The position numbers were made by a program, and so were the translations under genes. From assembly GCF_024494465.1 (NCBI RefSeq), contig NZ_JAETXM010000010.1, forward strand, positions 62,001-126,000: a DNA stretch of 64,000 nucleotides, written 5' to 3'. This DNA is from Bacillus sp. V3B (GTDB lineage Bacteria; Bacillota; Bacilli; Bacillales; Cytobacillaceae). How positions within the stretch are numbered: position 1 is the stretch's first letter; the number at the start of each line of letters is the position of its first letter. Shown here piece by piece: positions 18,723 through 28,333 of this stretch. The notes under the pieces were generated by a model. The model was not told the DNA's origin, did not search any database, and worked only from the letters and a program-made list of their open reading frames with translations.

Positions 18723-18805
18723 AGAAAGACGCCTTCTAATTCAAGAAGTGCGCCCTTAAATGAAATTGACGCATTCCTTATTAGAGAAATGCGCACTTTA
18801 CTTAA
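18723..18805. repeat. Four tandem, diverged ~21-bp units
   Basis: The units are AGAAAGACGCCTTCTAATTC, AGAAGTGCGCCCTTAAATGA, ATTGACGCATTCCTTATTAG and AGAAATGCGCACTTTACTTA. Each has a (G/T)(A/G)CGC core about seven bases in. The sequence is non-coding. Confidence 0.5.
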
Positions 18806-18840
18806 AGAAGGAATAATTATTCAACCATTCTTTCTCCAGG

Positions 18841-19101
18841 TTACTTCAAAATTTTTGTTACTTCTGATTCAGCATACTCTCCATCTTCTCCTTTACCACC
18901 AGTAAAATCGGGTTTTCCCGTTTGTTCTACATGCTCATGTACCAGGAGTTCTTTCTGCTCCATTTTGGTTAACATAGGATGTATTTGACTATGTTTTGCT
19001 GGCCATACTACCTCTAGATATTGCGCTAATTCGTATCCAGAACAAGGCTTTCGATCAAGAGCACCGAAAATCGCATATCCAAGAGTATTTATAATATTCA
19101 T
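18841..19101 (-). pseudogene. Truncated PadR-family regulator
   Basis: The first 62 residues are the winged-helix half of a PadR-type repressor: LGYAIFGALDRKPCSGYELAQ, then VWPAKHSQIHPMLTKME and LLVHEHVEQTGKPD. A normal member has about 180 residues and continues KKxYxITxxG. Here the frame switches abruptly after GKPD into 22 unrelated residues (TGGKGEDGEYAESEVTKILK) and stops, so the dimerisation half is gone. The tail looks like the last codons of another gene, suggesting a deletion that fused two genes. No ribosome site of note precedes it. It is probably not functional, although a DNA-binding stub is possible. Confidence 0.65.
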
Positions 19102-19181
19102 CTCGATCTTTAAATTGTGGAAACCCTAAATTCTAAATTGTCTTAGATGTCACTGTTAACCGTTCCATATGTATCCAGTTC

Positions 19182-19895
19182 TTAAATCCACAGGTTAAAC
19201 AAACCGTTATTAACACCTAAATTATACATATAGTACACACCAAAAACAGTACTAATGATACCTGTTGTAATTCCTAGTGGCCTACTCATTGTTTTACGCT
19301 TCTTGCTCAATACAAATGGAATTCCAATAATCGTTGTAAAGAAAAGCATACCAATGACTGTTCCTACGCCAAATAGAAGGATATAAATGGCCGCTTCTTC
19401 CACATTCTTCACTGTACTCATTGTTAATAGAACCATAGCACCACTCCCTGCCAAACCATGAACTAAGCCAATGAACGTTGATTGTAAATACGTGGTGTTT
19501 TTATGATGGTGTTTATGCTTATGTTCACCACTATTTTGATGGGAATGGACATGTTTATGCTTATCTCCATCATGTTGATGATGATGTATATGGATATTTT
19601 TGAAAGAAAGAATCGTTTTAACTCCAAGATAAACAAGCATGATTCCTACTAAAAATTCTAAAGACATCGCCCACTTCTCTGGTATTTCTCCCTTCATAAG
19701 AATAAGAATAATACCGATGATGAATAATGTTATAGTGTGACCAATTCCCCAAAATACTCCTGCTAAAGAAGCGTGCCATAACTTTTTGCTTTGACTTGCG
19801 ATTGTTGATACAGCAATTACGTGGTCTGGTTCAATCGCATGCCTGATCCCCAAAATAAAACCCAGTGCTAAAACTGAGAATAATGTAACTTCCAT
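19182..19895 (-). CDS. ureH: UreH-type nickel permease
   Basis: Integral membrane protein of 237 residues that supplies nickel to urease. The first helix carries RHAIEPDH, the H-x4-D-H signature of nickel/cobalt permeases. A second conserved region, WGIGHTITL, follows at about 50. The loop at 95-135 is strongly His-rich (HIHHHQHDG, HKHKHHH) and probably gathers Ni2+. LVHGLAGSGAMVLL and a GTVIGMLFFT helix follow. It is the last gene of the urease operon, 71 bases after ureD on the same strand, the order known from thermophilic Bacillus urease clusters. GGAGGAGG-like AGGAGGAATC gives a good start. Confidence 0.9.
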   Translation of the reverse strand: MEVTLFSVLALGFILGIRHAIEPDHVIAVSTIASQSKKLWHASLAGVFWGIGHTITLFIIGIILILMKGEIPEKWAMSLEFLVGIMLVYLGVKTILSFKNIHIHHHQHDGDKHKHVHSHQNSGEHKHKHHHKNTTYLQSTFIGLVHGLAGSGAMVLLTMSTVKNVEEAAIYILLFGVGTVIGMLFFTTIIGIPFVLSKKRKTMSRPLGITTGIISTVFGVYYMYNLGVNNGLFNLWI

Positions 19896-19965
19896 AAAGA
19901 TTCCTCCTCCACCTATCTTCTCTTATTAAAACCCAGCAACTGTATTCATTGCTGGGTTATGAACA

Positions 19966-20790
19966 TTAATATTTTCTTAAAAAACTCGGGGTTTTGTTAA
20001 ACCATTCTTGGCTAATTATATTATGAAATTCGGAAAATATTCTTTCAATGGTTTGTGTCGCATTTGCTAGTACCCGTACGGTAAACCCTGGGATAGGCAA
20101 TAGTGATAAGCCTATTTTATATTCCTTTGTCTGGTTAGGAACAGCCTCATATAAACGATCAAGAAGGTCATGATTCGTTTTTTCGTCCACTATAATCATG
20201 GAGCCTAAATGAGAATAACCTTCCATTAAACCCAGGGCATTTATATTTTGCGTAGCAGGACTTAATTTTATATGATCATATACGACCAGCTCATTTTCCA
20301 TATAGATTTCATTTATTAATTGAAGCTTATCATAACTAAACTTTTCTCCACTAGGAGACCATCCAGGGGTAATGATATCTGAGTAAAGGAGTGTACATCC
20401 TTTTTCCATATGGATCACATTTTTTTGTTTATATCGTGCATCTTGATAACCGATAAGCGGATCGGGAATATATTCGAGATAACTGCCTTCCTTCAGGTTA
20501 AACTCCGCTTCCTGATAAGCATGTGAATGCGGTGTCTTATATATTTTAGTGGCCGATTGGGTTGTTAACGTTAGCTTCGCTTGTTTCTCTAATGAAATCT
20601 TCATTTGATAGCGATCGCCGTCTAGATAGCCTCCGCCCGGATTTAAAATATAATAACAGGCTTGTCCAGATTCATCATGATAAATGGGACGCATGACTTT
20701 ATATGCCCCTTGGAAATACACATTCTTTGCAACGGTCTTTCCATTCCTTTCTTCGGCACCCAAACGCAGAACTCCTGTCCAGTCCTCCAC
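19966..20790 (-). CDS. ureD: Urease accessory protein UreD
   Basis: Scaffold that binds apo-urease and, with UreF and UreG, delivers nickel. 274 residues, the usual size. The typical N-terminal start LRLGAEERNGKTVAKNVYFQ, YILNPGGGYLDGD, TQSATKIYKTPH and EYIPDPLIGYQDARY are all recognisable family blocks; IITPGWSPSGEKF follows. The start is ATG/GTG-proximal to the ureG stop: one base separates them, so translation is coupled. No damage visible. Cytoplasmic. Confidence 0.93.
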   Translation of the reverse strand: MEDWTGVLRLGAEERNGKTVAKNVYFQGAYKVMRPIYHDESGQACYYILNPGGGYLDGDRYQMKISLEKQAKLTLTTQSATKIYKTPHSHAYQEAEFNLKEGSYLEYIPDPLIGYQDARYKQKNVIHMEKGCTLLYSDIITPGWSPSGEKFSYDKLQLINEIYMENELVVYDHIKLSPATQNINALGLMEGYSHLGSMIIVDEKTNHDLLDRLYEAVPNQTKEYKIGLSLLPIPGFTVRVLANATQTIERIFSEFHNIISQEWFNKTPSFLRKY

Positions 20791-20791
20791 C

Positions 20792-21403
20792 TTATTCCAT
20801 TCCTTTTAATAGTACATTTTTCTTAATCCAGTCAATGACTTGATCAAGACCTGTGTTATCTTTTAAATTTGTAAAAACAAATGGTTTTTCCCCACGGAAA
20901 ACCTTCGTATCTGATTCCATGACATCTAGGCTTGCCCCAACGAAAGGAGCTAAATCTATTTTATTAATGATAAATAAATCAGATTTGATCATTCCTTGCC
21001 CACCTTTACGTGGGATTTTTTCCCCTTGAGCAACGTCAATAATATAGATCGAAAAGTCAACAAGCTCAGGGCTAAATGTAGCCGCCAAGTTATCCCCGCC
21101 ACTTTCCACAAAAATAAGCTCAACATCTGGATGCTTTGCTTTTAATTCATTAATGGCTGCAAAATTCATAGAAGCATCTTCACGTATTGCCGTATGAGGG
21201 CACCCACCTGTTTCTACACCTATGATACGATCTGCAGGAAGTACCCCATTTTGTATTAAGAATTTCGCATCTTCTTTTGTATAAATATCATTCGTTATAG
21301 CCGCCATACTAATTTCATCTTTCAAATGACGGGTTAACTTTTCAACTAACATTGTTTTTCCTGCCCCAACAGGCCCTCCTACACCAATCTTAATTGGTTT
21401 CAT
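20792..21403 (-). CDS. ureG: Urease accessory GTPase UreG
   Basis: SIMIBI-class GTPase that powers nickel insertion into urease; 203 residues from ATG 21403, which follows AAGGAAG (the ATG at 21412 lies before this site). P-loop [11 protein letters not shown] at the N-terminus, [10 protein letters not shown], the invariant Cys-Pro-His metal motif in [29 protein letters not shown] and NKID near the C-terminus. It shares ancestry with the COG0523 GTPases found four times further along this window, but the CPH motif marks it as UreG. Confidence 0.95.
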   Translation of the reverse strand: MKPIKIGVGGPVGAGKTMLVEKLTRHLKDEISMAAITNDIYTKEDAKFLIQNGVLPADRIIGVETGGCPHTAIREDASMNFAAINELKAKHPDVELIFVESGGDNLAATFSPELVDFSIYIIDVAQGEKIPRKGGQGMIKSDLFIINKIDLAPFVGASLDVMESDTKVFRGEKPFVFTNLKDNTGLDQVIDWIKKNVLLKGME

Positions 21404-21422
21404 CACTAACACTTCCTTTTTA

Positions 21423-22109
21423 TTAAGACATAAAAATACGAATATTCACACGTTCATGTTTCATCTGAGATAGCTCTAAACCTGGAGAAACAATCCCAAA
21501 ATCTTCTTCATCTAAACTCTGGATTTTTTCTGTTGCTTTGGTTAAAGCACCCTGAAATTCTTGAATCGTTTTCTGACCAGCCGTTTGCCCTAAAGGAATC
21601 GCACGCACCGCATTTTGTACAAGACTTGAGACGGTAGAATACAAGTAATACAGGGTGGTTGTTAATTGGGGAACTCTCAGATGATGACCTATAATCGTAA
21701 AAACAATCGCTGAATGACCAAATGATTGCTTTTTATTAATACGCTCCCGGTATATTGAAAGAATAGGTATATCATAAAGAGATTCAACAAGGTTTAACAT
21801 CCGCTCACCTATTCTTTGGGTCCCTTCTCTCGTTTCACGCGGCAAATTTTGAACCATCAGCATACGATCTAATTTCCACACTTTTTGCCAATCTTCCTTT
21901 TCTAATGCTTCATAGACAAGGCGAGAAGCAAGCCCATCTGAATAGATGAGTTGCTCGTGTATATACGCATGAAGCCATTGTAGGAATGTTGCTTGATCAC
22001 GGACTTTATCTTCTTGAATATAACTCTCAAGACCGTACGAATGACTAAAAGCCCCTGTGGGGAAATTTGAATCACATAGTTGAAATAAAGACAGAATATT
22101 ATGATTCAT
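21423..22109 (-). CDS. ureF: Urease accessory protein UreF
   Basis: All-helical urease chaperone, 228 residues, that activates UreG and gates nickel transfer. Family hallmarks: [18 protein letters not shown] at the N-terminus, [15 protein letters not shown] in the middle and [13 protein letters not shown] near residue 190. The start overlaps the end of ureE by 11 bases, so the two are translationally coupled. Nothing unusual in length. Confidence 0.93.
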   Translation of the reverse strand: MNHNILSLFQLCDSNFPTGAFSHSYGLESYIQEDKVRDQATFLQWLHAYIHEQLIYSDGLASRLVYEALEKEDWQKVWKLDRMLMVQNLPRETREGTQRIGERMLNLVESLYDIPILSIYRERINKKQSFGHSAIVFTIIGHHLRVPQLTTTLYYLYSTVSSLVQNAVRAIPLGQTAGQKTIQEFQGALTKATEKIQSLDEEDFGIVSPGLELSQMKHERVNIRIFMS

Positions 22110-22557
22110 GGCTATGTCCGATATGGCGAAATGCCTGTTTTACCTTTCTATCTTCACGTTTATAAGGAACCTGCAGGCCTTGAAGTAATTCTTCTACAAG
22201 GTAATCATACTGAACAAGCATATCGTTTTCTTCAAATTGGGCCGGCAGATGACGATTCCCTAATTGATGGGCGATTGTTCCCATTTCTTTCAAACTGCGT
22301 GGTTGGATGACTAATAAGTCATCCGATAAAACATCTATCATGATTAGATTTTTATCATCTATATGTAGAACATCACCAGCAACAAGGTCGCGCGGTTCTT
22401 TTAAACGTATACCAATTTCTTTACCATGATCTGTCGTCACTCGTTGAATGCGTTTCACTAAATGAGCGCTTTCGAGGTAGACTTTTTCAATATGATGTTT
22501 TTCAATTTCTTCTTTGTCCATATTTTCAATATTTGTTATGATTTGTTCAACTATCAA
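22099..22557 (-). CDS. ureE: Urease nickel metallochaperone UreE
   Basis: Nickel-binding chaperone, 152 residues. The peptide-binding N-terminal domain ([17 protein letters not shown], then [16 protein letters not shown]) is followed by the metal-binding half with [13 protein letters not shown], where the His in GNRH is the conserved nickel ligand. The C-terminus has only a short His-containing tail (RHIGHSHES) rather than the poly-His of enterobacterial UreE. It starts 11 bases after the ureC stop. Confidence 0.92.
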   Translation of the reverse strand: MIVEQIITNIENMDKEEIEKHHIEKVYLESAHLVKRIQRVTTDHGKEIGIRLKEPRDLVAGDVLHIDDKNLIMIDVLSDDLLVIQPRSLKEMGTIAHQLGNRHLPAQFEENDMLVQYDYLVEELLQGLQVPYKREDRKVKQAFRHIGHSHES

Positions 22558-22568
22558 TATCTTTCACC

Positions 22569-24281
22569 TCAAAATAGGAAATATCTCTGTCCCATCGGTA
22601 CCCTGTCAACAGGGTCGCATGTAATTAATTCTCCGTTTACTTTTACTTCATAGGTTTGTGGATCAACCGTTATTTCGGGAGTTTCGGAATTCAACTTCAT
22701 ATCCTTCTTCGTTAATTTCCGAATGCCGCGAACTGGGAGAATCATTTTTTGTAATCCAAGCTTTTCATGCACTTTATCGTCAAAAGCAGCTTGTGAAGTA
22801 AATGTAATGGAAGTACTAAATAGAGCTTTTCCAAGCTGTCCGTACATCGGACGAGAAATAACAGGCTGCGGCGTTGGAATAGATGCGTTCGCATCTCCCA
22901 TTAAGCTTTCTACAACAAAGCCATTTTTAATAATCATCTCAGGCTTTACGCCAAAAAATGCTGGATTCCAAATAACAAGATCGGCAATTTTCCCTACTTC
23001 GATCGAACCGACATATTCAGAAATACCGTGAGTGATTGCAGGATTGATCGTATATTTTGCCACATAACGTTTCGCACGGTTATTATCAGAAAGCTTGCTG
23101 TCTCCTTCCATCGTTCCTCTTTGTTTCTTCATTTTATCGGCTGTTTGCCATGTACGTATAATCACTTCGCCAATCCTTCCCATCGCTTGGGCATCTGAAC
23201 TAACCATACTAAATACACCCATATCTTGAAGAACATCTTCAGCAGCAATGGTTTCACGTCTAATACGTGAATCAGCAAAAGCTATGTCTTCAGGGACTGA
23301 TGGGTTCAAATGATGACATACCATTAGCATATCTAAATGCTCGTCTACCGTATTTATTGTATATGGTAGGGTCGGATTAGTAGATGATGGCAGAACATTC
23401 ATAAATCCGGCTGATTTGATTAAATCTGGAGCATGGCCGCCGCCTGCACCTTCTGTATGGTACATATGAATCACACGATCTTTAAGAGCTGCCATCGTAT
23501 TTTCCATAAATCCGCCTTCATTTAAGGTATCCGCATGAAGAGCGACCTGTACATCGTATTTTTCCGCTACACGTAATGCATAGTCGATAGCTGAAGCGGT
23601 TGATCCCCAGTCTTCATGAACTTTCAATCCAATTGCACCTGCGCGTACTTGCTCCACAAGTGGATCTTCGGAAGCAGCTTGTCCTTTTCCTGTAAATCCA
23701 ACGTTAATGGGCATTCCTTCTGCTGCTTCGAGCATTCGGTGGATATGCCATTCACCTGGTGTAACCGTTGTGGCTTTTGATCCTGCAGCAGGACCTGTTC
23801 CTCCTCCAATAAGGGTAGTGAGTCCTGAAGCTAACGCTGTTCTAACCTGATCTGGATTAATAAAATGAACATGTGCGTCAATTCCACCGGCAGTCACAAT
23901 CATGCCTTCACCAGCAATAATTTCTGTACTTGCAGCAATGATGATATCCACCTTATCCATAACTAAAGGATTTCCAGCTTTTCCGATTCCAGAGATCTTC
24001 CCATCACGGATTCCAATATCTGCTTTATAAATACCGATGTAGTCTAAAATTACAGCATTCGTAATGACTACATCTGCTGCTCCATCAGCTCGTGTTGCTA
24101 GGGGATTTTGTCCCATTCCATCACGAATAACCTTACCGCCACCGAACAGAACTTCATCACCATACGATGTGTAGTCCTTCTCAACTTGAATGATTAAGTC
24201 CGTATCCGCTAAACGAATAGAATCTCCTGTAGTTGGACCATACATTTGAGCGTATTGCTTTCTTGACATCTTGAAACTCAT
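22569..24281 (-). CDS. ureC: Urease alpha subunit
   Basis: Catalytic subunit of urease (urea to ammonia and carbamate), 570 residues. Active-site features are complete: HVHFINPDQ gives the H-x-H nickel pair (about 134/136), GLKVHEDWG contains the carbamylated Lys bridging the two nickels, [10 protein letters not shown] and [14 protein letters not shown] supply further His, [11 protein letters not shown] holds the mobile-flap Cys-His, and [12 protein letters not shown] the nickel-binding Asp. The ureB stop overlaps its start by four bases (ATGA arrangement). Transcribed with ureA, ureB and the accessory genes. Confidence 0.97.
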   Translation of the reverse strand: MSFKMSRKQYAQMYGPTTGDSIRLADTDLIIQVEKDYTSYGDEVLFGGGKVIRDGMGQNPLATRADGAADVVITNAVILDYIGIYKADIGIRDGKISGIGKAGNPLVMDKVDIIIAASTEIIAGEGMIVTAGGIDAHVHFINPDQVRTALASGLTTLIGGGTGPAAGSKATTVTPGEWHIHRMLEAAEGMPINVGFTGKGQAASEDPLVEQVRAGAIGLKVHEDWGSTASAIDYALRVAEKYDVQVALHADTLNEGGFMENTMAALKDRVIHMYHTEGAGGGHAPDLIKSAGFMNVLPSSTNPTLPYTINTVDEHLDMLMVCHHLNPSVPEDIAFADSRIRRETIAAEDVLQDMGVFSMVSSDAQAMGRIGEVIIRTWQTADKMKKQRGTMEGDSKLSDNNRAKRYVAKYTINPAITHGISEYVGSIEVGKIADLVIWNPAFFGVKPEMIIKNGFVVESLMGDANASIPTPQPVISRPMYGQLGKALFSTSITFTSQAAFDDKVHEKLGLQKMILPVRGIRKLTKKDMKLNSETPEITVDPQTYEVKVNGELITCDPVDRVPMGQRYFLF

Positions 24282-24601
24282 TTGTTATCCCCCTTTTCTA
24301 CTGAGCCGTCCACTTTATTGTTAAATCCATACACACGGCGTTCTCCGGTGTAAGGCACTAGTTCAATTTCTTTTTCATCGCCAGGCTCGAAACGAACAGC
24401 TGCCCCTGATGGAATGTTCAGTCGCTTTCCAAATGCTTCTTGTCTAGTGAATTGAAGGGCTTCATTCACTTCATAAAAATGAAAATGCGATCCTACTTGA
24501 ACTGGGCGGTCTCCTGTATTCGTTACAGTCAGTTTAGATGCTGTTCTTCCGGCATTACAAATGATGTCTTCCTCTTTTAGAAATAATTGTCCCGGTTCCA
24601 T
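24278..24601 (-). CDS. ureB: Urease beta subunit
   Basis: Structural subunit, 107 residues, separate as in Bacillus ureases. Recognised by [33 protein letters not shown], and [16 protein letters not shown]. The ribosome site AGGAGGTATA precedes the ATG. It overlaps ureC by four bases and follows ureA by 23. Confidence 0.96.
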   Translation of the reverse strand: MEPGQLFLKEEDIICNAGRTASKLTVTNTGDRPVQVGSHFHFYEVNEALQFTRQEAFGKRLNIPSGAAVRFEPGDEKEIELVPYTGERRVYGFNNKVDGSVEKGDNK

Positions 24602-24624
24602 TTAAATATACCTCCTGTCCCTTT

Positions 24625-24927
24625 TTATTTAATTGGACTATGTACAGTCACAAGTTTTGTTCCATCAGGAAAAGTAGCCTCTACTTGAATATCATCAATC
24701 ATTTCTGAAACACCTTCCATCACATCTTCGCGTGACAGAATTGTTGCACCATATTCCATCAATTCTGCAACGCTTTTTCCATCCCGTGCTCCTTCCAACA
24801 CTTCATAGGTTATAATTGCTACTGCTTCTGGGTAATTTAATTTCAAACCTCTTTCTTTTCGTCGTTTAGCAAGATCAGCTGCCACAACGATCATGAGCTT
24901 ATCTATCTCACGTGGTAATAATTGCAT
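24625..24927 (-). CDS. ureA: Urease gamma subunit
   Basis: Structural subunit, 100 residues, first gene of the operon. Diagnostic blocks are [42 protein letters not shown]-type helix, and [14 protein letters not shown] at the end. The start has AAGGAGG seven bases upstream. About 40 bases further upstream in the leader is a terminator-like hairpin (24967-25012). Confidence 0.96.
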   Translation of the reverse strand: MQLLPREIDKLMIVVAADLAKRRKERGLKLNYPEAVAIITYEVLEGARDGKSVAELMEYGATILSREDVMEGVSEMIDDIQVEATFPDGTKLVTVHSPIK

Positions 24928-24966
24928 TGTAAAACCTCCTTATACTTTGTACTGACAAATAAATAA

Positions 24967-25012
24967 AAAAAACCCCACTAAGTAAAGAGGATGCCAAAAT
25001 GAGGGGATTTTA
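24967..25012 (-). terminator. Possible attenuator in the urease leader
   Basis: On the minus strand AAAATCCCC pairs with GTGGGGTTTT and the stem is followed by a run of eight T. The hairpin lies between the likely promoter region and ureA, so a read-through decision here could control the operon. I recognise no riboswitch in the remaining leader. Confidence 0.5.
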
Positions 25013-25220
25013 TTCACTTGTAAGAGGAAACAATCATTTTTTAGTATCACTCGTTCATTTACAATTTAATTATTAACTAGGATTCTAAAAAAATTTACAC
25101 ATTCATCATTCGAAAAATACGCACTATAACCCCAAAAAACAATATGATATTCGTAATCAAAATGTATTTTTGTCTTTTTGGACGGCATTGAAATTATAAA
25201 TATTTAAAAAGGAGTTTATT

Positions 25221-26165
25221 ATGCAAAATAACAAACAAAATTCATTAAGGGAGGGAACATTGTTTCCTTTTATATCGGCATCCTTCAAGGGGATCTCTCA
25301 AGTTATCTTAATTGAAAATGCGATCACTGGATTTATTATCCTAATAGCAATAACAATTTTCTCTTATTATTTAGGAATTATTGCTTTATTATCTTCAATC
25401 ATAGGTACCTTAGTGGGGAAAATGGGGGGCGCAGATGAAAAGATTCTTAATCAAGGTTTATTAGGATATAATTCCGTATTAACAGGAATTGCACTGGCAT
25501 TATTCTTAAACGGACCCTATATGTGGATTTTTGCTTTAGCTGGATCAGCTGTAGCTACAATTCTTACAGCAGCCATCATGCATTTTATGAAAAATACAGA
25601 AATGCCCATTCTTACATTACCCTTTATTATCCTTACATGGTTTATACTGCTTGCTTCTTACAAATTAAATGGTATTAAGTTAAGTTCTACATTAGTACCT
25701 CAAGACTTAACAAACTGGGAACTAAACATAGCAGGAGAGATCAATTTGCTAGACGGAATATTTAACGGAATTGGGCAAGTATTTTTCCTTAGTGATGCTA
25801 TACCGGGAATTTTAATTTTTATTGCTGTATTTTGGGCAGGAAGAAAACTTGGTTTTTATGCGATAATTGGGAATGCTGTTGCCTTACTCACATCATACGT
25901 TTTGGGCGGGGAGCACACTTTAATTATGTTAGGACTTTATGGATATAATGCCATTTTAACCATTTTAGCTGTATCTGCAGTTTTTAATAGTAAACATAAC
26001 CGTTTTATACCATTATCAGGTATAATCGCTGCTTGTTTAACAGTACCTATAACAGCAGCCATCAGCATATGGCTTTTACCATATGGGCTCCCTGCCTTAA
26101 CAATGCCTTTTGTTCTTTGTTCATGGCTGTTCCTAGGTTCAAGGAGAATTTTACCTAAGTTATAA
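25221..26165 (+). CDS. Urea transporter (UT family)
   Basis: Channel-like urea transporter, 314 residues, with about ten membrane helices arranged as two homologous halves. Each half carries a Leu-Pro-x-x-W motif: LTLPFIILTWF (about residue 132) and LTMPFVLCSWLF (about 300). The NSVLTGIALALF and NAILTILAVSAVF pairs, one in each half, are also typical. A clear ribosome site (AAAAAGGAG) precedes ATG 25221. It is transcribed divergently from ureA, sharing the 290-base intergenic region, and would feed the urease encoded beside it. Followed by a good terminator. Confidence 0.9.
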   Translation: MQNNKQNSLREGTLFPFISASFKGISQVILIENAITGFIILIAITIFSYYLGIIALLSSIIGTLVGKMGGADEKILNQGLLGYNSVLTGIALALFLNGPYMWIFALAGSAVATILTAAIMHFMKNTEMPILTLPFIILTWFILLASYKLNGIKLSSTLVPQDLTNWELNIAGEINLLDGIFNGIGQVFFLSDAIPGILIFIAVFWAGRKLGFYAIIGNAVALLTSYVLGGEHTLIMLGLYGYNAILTILAVSAVFNSKHNRFIPLSGIIAACLTVPITAAISIWLLPYGLPALTMPFVLCSWLFLGSRRILPKL

Positions 26166-26189
26166 GCTATGAGACTGTTTACATAAGGA

Positions 26190-26227
26190 CAAAAAAAGCA
26201 TCTCTTACAAGACAAGAAATGCTTTTT
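26190..26227. terminator. Bidirectional terminator between convergent genes
   Basis: AAAAAAGCATCTCTT and AAGAAATGCTTTTTT form a stem with A and T runs on both sides. It ends the urea-transporter gene and the small minus-strand gene at 26230. Confidence 0.8.
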
Positions 26228-26229
26228 TG

Positions 26230-26489
26230 TCAATCTTTTATGTGATTCTTCAATAAGTCATGAACCTTTGATTCAACAGAACTAATATGTTTTTCTTCCT
26301 CTACCGTGCATTTGAAGATATAGTAATCTCCTTTACTTTTTTTATAAAATTAAATAGGTTAAACAAAATTTCTTTGTTAGGTTCTCCTGAAGGATTTTCA
26401 ATCAAAACCTTTAAATTAGCTTTATCTCTTATATTTTTGTCCAAACCAATTATATCCAAAAAACCTTCACTTGGATTTGCCACTACCAT
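26230..26489 (-). pseudogene. Small hypothetical gene with a frameshift at a run of seven A
   Basis: From ATG 26489 (GAGGGGG just upstream) a frame encodes MVVANPSEGFLDIIGLDK and reaches FNLFNFIKK, where the transcript reads ATA AAA AAA GTA. In that frame it stops 13 codons later. One base back, the frame continues SKGDYYIFKCTVEEEKHISS and ends LLKNHIKD at 26230, followed at once by a terminator. The join gives a coherent protein of about 85 residues. Either one A has been lost, or ribosomes slip back by one at A-AAA-AAA-G, a classic slippery heptamer. I recognise no family. Confidence 0.5.
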
Positions 26490-26770
26490 CCCCCTCAATA
26501 TTCCATTAGTGCAATGTTATAAACATATTTTTTATCATTTCTGATTAAACTAGCTGATTTAGTGGAATAAGAAAATAAATCTAGTTATTCAAAATACTAT
26601 AAATATTCAAAAAATGTTCAATTTTTATATATTCGGACAACAATAAAGTGTTTTATAATGAAAAGGTCAGGTGGTTCCTATCTAAATCCCATAAACTGAA
26701 AATTTTTACTATATTTATGTAATGATATGATTAATTATATACAAATTTAATAAGAGGAGTTGGTGGGTTT

Positions 26771-26947
26771 ATGAAGAATACTGTTAATCTTACTTTAGAG
26801 GAGTTGGATAGACGTATTACTCATTTTGAGGATCGTCTTACGGATTTTATTATTACCGAGGAACAAATAAGGTTTATCAAAGAAATGCTAAGGGAACTAA
26901 AGAACGCTAAAGAAATTAAGGACTCCTATACTTTTCAAATAAAATAA
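26771..26947 (+). CDS. Small helical hypothetical protein (58 aa)
   Basis: ATG 26771 opens a 58-codon frame beginning MKNTVNLTLEELDRRITHFE and ending SYTFQIK. It is rich in Glu, Arg and Leu in a heptad-like pattern (LEELDRRI, FIKEMLREL) and probably forms a short helical hairpin. AGAGGAG lies 13 bases upstream, slightly far. A strong terminator follows at 27056. I recognise no family. Confidence 0.6.
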   Translation: MKNTVNLTLEELDRRITHFEDRLTDFIITEEQIRFIKEMLRELKNAKEIKDSYTFQIK

Positions 26948-27055
26948 TACATATAAATTAAAGAGATTATTTGAGTATAGATGCTCTTTTTTGTAATCTT
27001 CTCTTATTGTACTAACCTGCTTCTTATATACAGTATCACGTTAAAAAGGCCAGTG

Positions 27056-27111
27056 TGCCAAACCCCCACTGCAGTAAAGCAATACCGCAGTGGGGGTTTG
27101 GCATCTTTTTT
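27056..27111. terminator. Strong terminator with a 17-bp stem
   Basis: TGCCAAACCCCCACTGC and its perfect complement at 27087-27103 are separated by 14 bases and followed by TCTTTTTT. The stem is unusually GC-rich for this DNA. Confidence 0.85.
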
Positions 27112-27258
27112 ACACAGCTTTTTCATACGGATCGTGGAAATGAGGGTTTATTATGCATATCGTAGCTGGATTTCAAAGTGATACCTTTATAGAAATGGCT
27201 ATCTATACAGAAAATGAATTCTACCGAATCTGTAATACAATTTTATTAGTAAAGCATT

Positions 27259-27543
27259 TCATTCTTTGAACATATTAGCCCAAATTTCTATTACTTCTTC
27301 ATCCTCTATTTCTTCAGGAAAGTGTTGCTCATCTTCGTCCATCGCGATTATTTGCTTATAAGTGGAAATCAAAAAGTCTGGAAGTCTCCCTCTTACAGAT
27401 TCAAATGCTCCCACCGTATCAATCAAATGCAGGTAATTCGCGTAATCGTAGCATCGTTCGTGTCTTAAAACCCCTAGATCATCCAGAACAACTAGATCAT
27501 CATTTTTTAGTTCGACATGACAAGCTCCACAACATACTCCCAT
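27259..27543 (-). CDS. Hypothetical protein with an N-terminal Cys/His cluster
   Basis: 94 residues. The N-terminus MGVCCGACHVEL with later LRHERCYDY gives a C-x2-C-x...H-x2-C pattern that could hold one zinc. The rest is helical and the C-terminus strongly acidic (DEDEQHFPEEIEDEEVIE). The ribosome site is AAGGTATGC-like and weak. No family recognised; a small zinc-ribbon adaptor is a reasonable description but not a function. Confidence 0.6.
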   Translation of the reverse strand: MGVCCGACHVELKNDDLVVLDDLGVLRHERCYDYANYLHLIDTVGAFESVRGRLPDFLISTYKQIIAMDEDEQHFPEEIEDEEVIEIWANMFKE

Positions 27544-28058
27544 TTCGCATACCTTCTTTCACTTTGTTTTCCATAGAATACAATCTATCTATACGTTTGT
27601 AAAAATACGAAAAATCAATTTTCTAGCCACAAAATTGCGTTTTCTGAAGAGAAAAATCGTATTTTCTAGTACCAAATTACAAAATTGATGGACCAAAATT
27701 GAATTTTAGTACTTTTGTTTTTTTTTTGTTTGGAAAATGGTTGCAACGTTTTTTTCCCAAAAGGTATACCTTGTCAGATTTTCTGAAAGTAAACATTTGT
27801 ACGATTTTGTTTACTCTTACAAAAAAGGATCGCCTTTTGACGATCCTTCCTCAATTAAAGCTACCCGTTTGTTTAAGTACATTTCTTCACAAAAACCGAT
27901 TATACTTTGAAGATTATAAAAAAATATATTTTAGTAAACTATACCTGTTCATAATCAGTAATAAAAAGGCTTGAAATTCATTGAATTATTTTTGTAACTT
28001 TCCTTATACTAACTACTGCCATACACGGCAAACACAAAATTACTAGGGGGATTTTTTA
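27544..28058. other. AT-rich intergenic stretch with a terminator-like hairpin
   Basis: No convincing gene; a 91-codon plus frame at 27699 has no ribosome site and odd composition. Between 27600 and 27720 the phrase ATTTTCTAG recurs in AT-rich DNA. At 27825-27848 AAGGATCG...CGATCCTT, with a T-run on the minus strand, looks like a terminator for a lost minus-strand gene. Confidence 0.4.
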
Positions 28059-28322
28059 ATGCCAAACAACCAACAAGTACAACAAGCCCAACAAGCAGTA
28101 CAACAAGCTCAACAAGCTATTCAGCAAGCTACACAACAAGCTAATCCACAACAAATGCAACAAGCTCAACAACAGTTGCTACAAGCTCAACAACAAGTAC
28201 AACAAGCTACTCAGCAGGCTAACCCACAAGAGCAACAACAGTTACAGCAAGCTCAACAACAACTGCAACAAGCTACTCAGCAAGTACAACAAGCTCAACA
28301 ACAAAAAAATCAACAACAATAA
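28059..28322 (+). CDS. Low-complexity Gln/Ala-rich protein (87 aa)
   Basis: ATG 28059 follows TAGGGGGAT. After MPNN the product is almost wholly Gln, Ala, Val, Leu, Asn and Pro, built on repeats of QQAQQ, QQATQQANPQ and QQVQQA. Three blocks end in ATQQANPQ or ATQQVQQA. There are no aromatic residues, no Cys and only one Lys. Such composition suits an amyloid-like or coiled-coil structural protein, for example of the spore surface, but no known family is certain. A hairpin at 28334 follows. Confidence 0.7.
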   Translation: MPNNQQVQQAQQAVQQAQQAIQQATQQANPQQMQQAQQQLLQAQQQVQQATQQANPQEQQQLQQAQQQLQQATQQVQQAQQQKNQQQ

Positions 28323-28333
28323 TACTTTCTATT

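Noticed and set aside
27699-27974. 91-codon plus-strand frame
   Set aside because: No ribosome site, abnormal composition (Phe, Leu, Lys from AT-rich DNA), and it spans a terminator-like hairpin.
28059-28322. Possible CRISPR-like repeat array
   Set aside because: The repeats are short Gln/Ala codon runs inside one open frame, with no constant repeat plus unique spacers.
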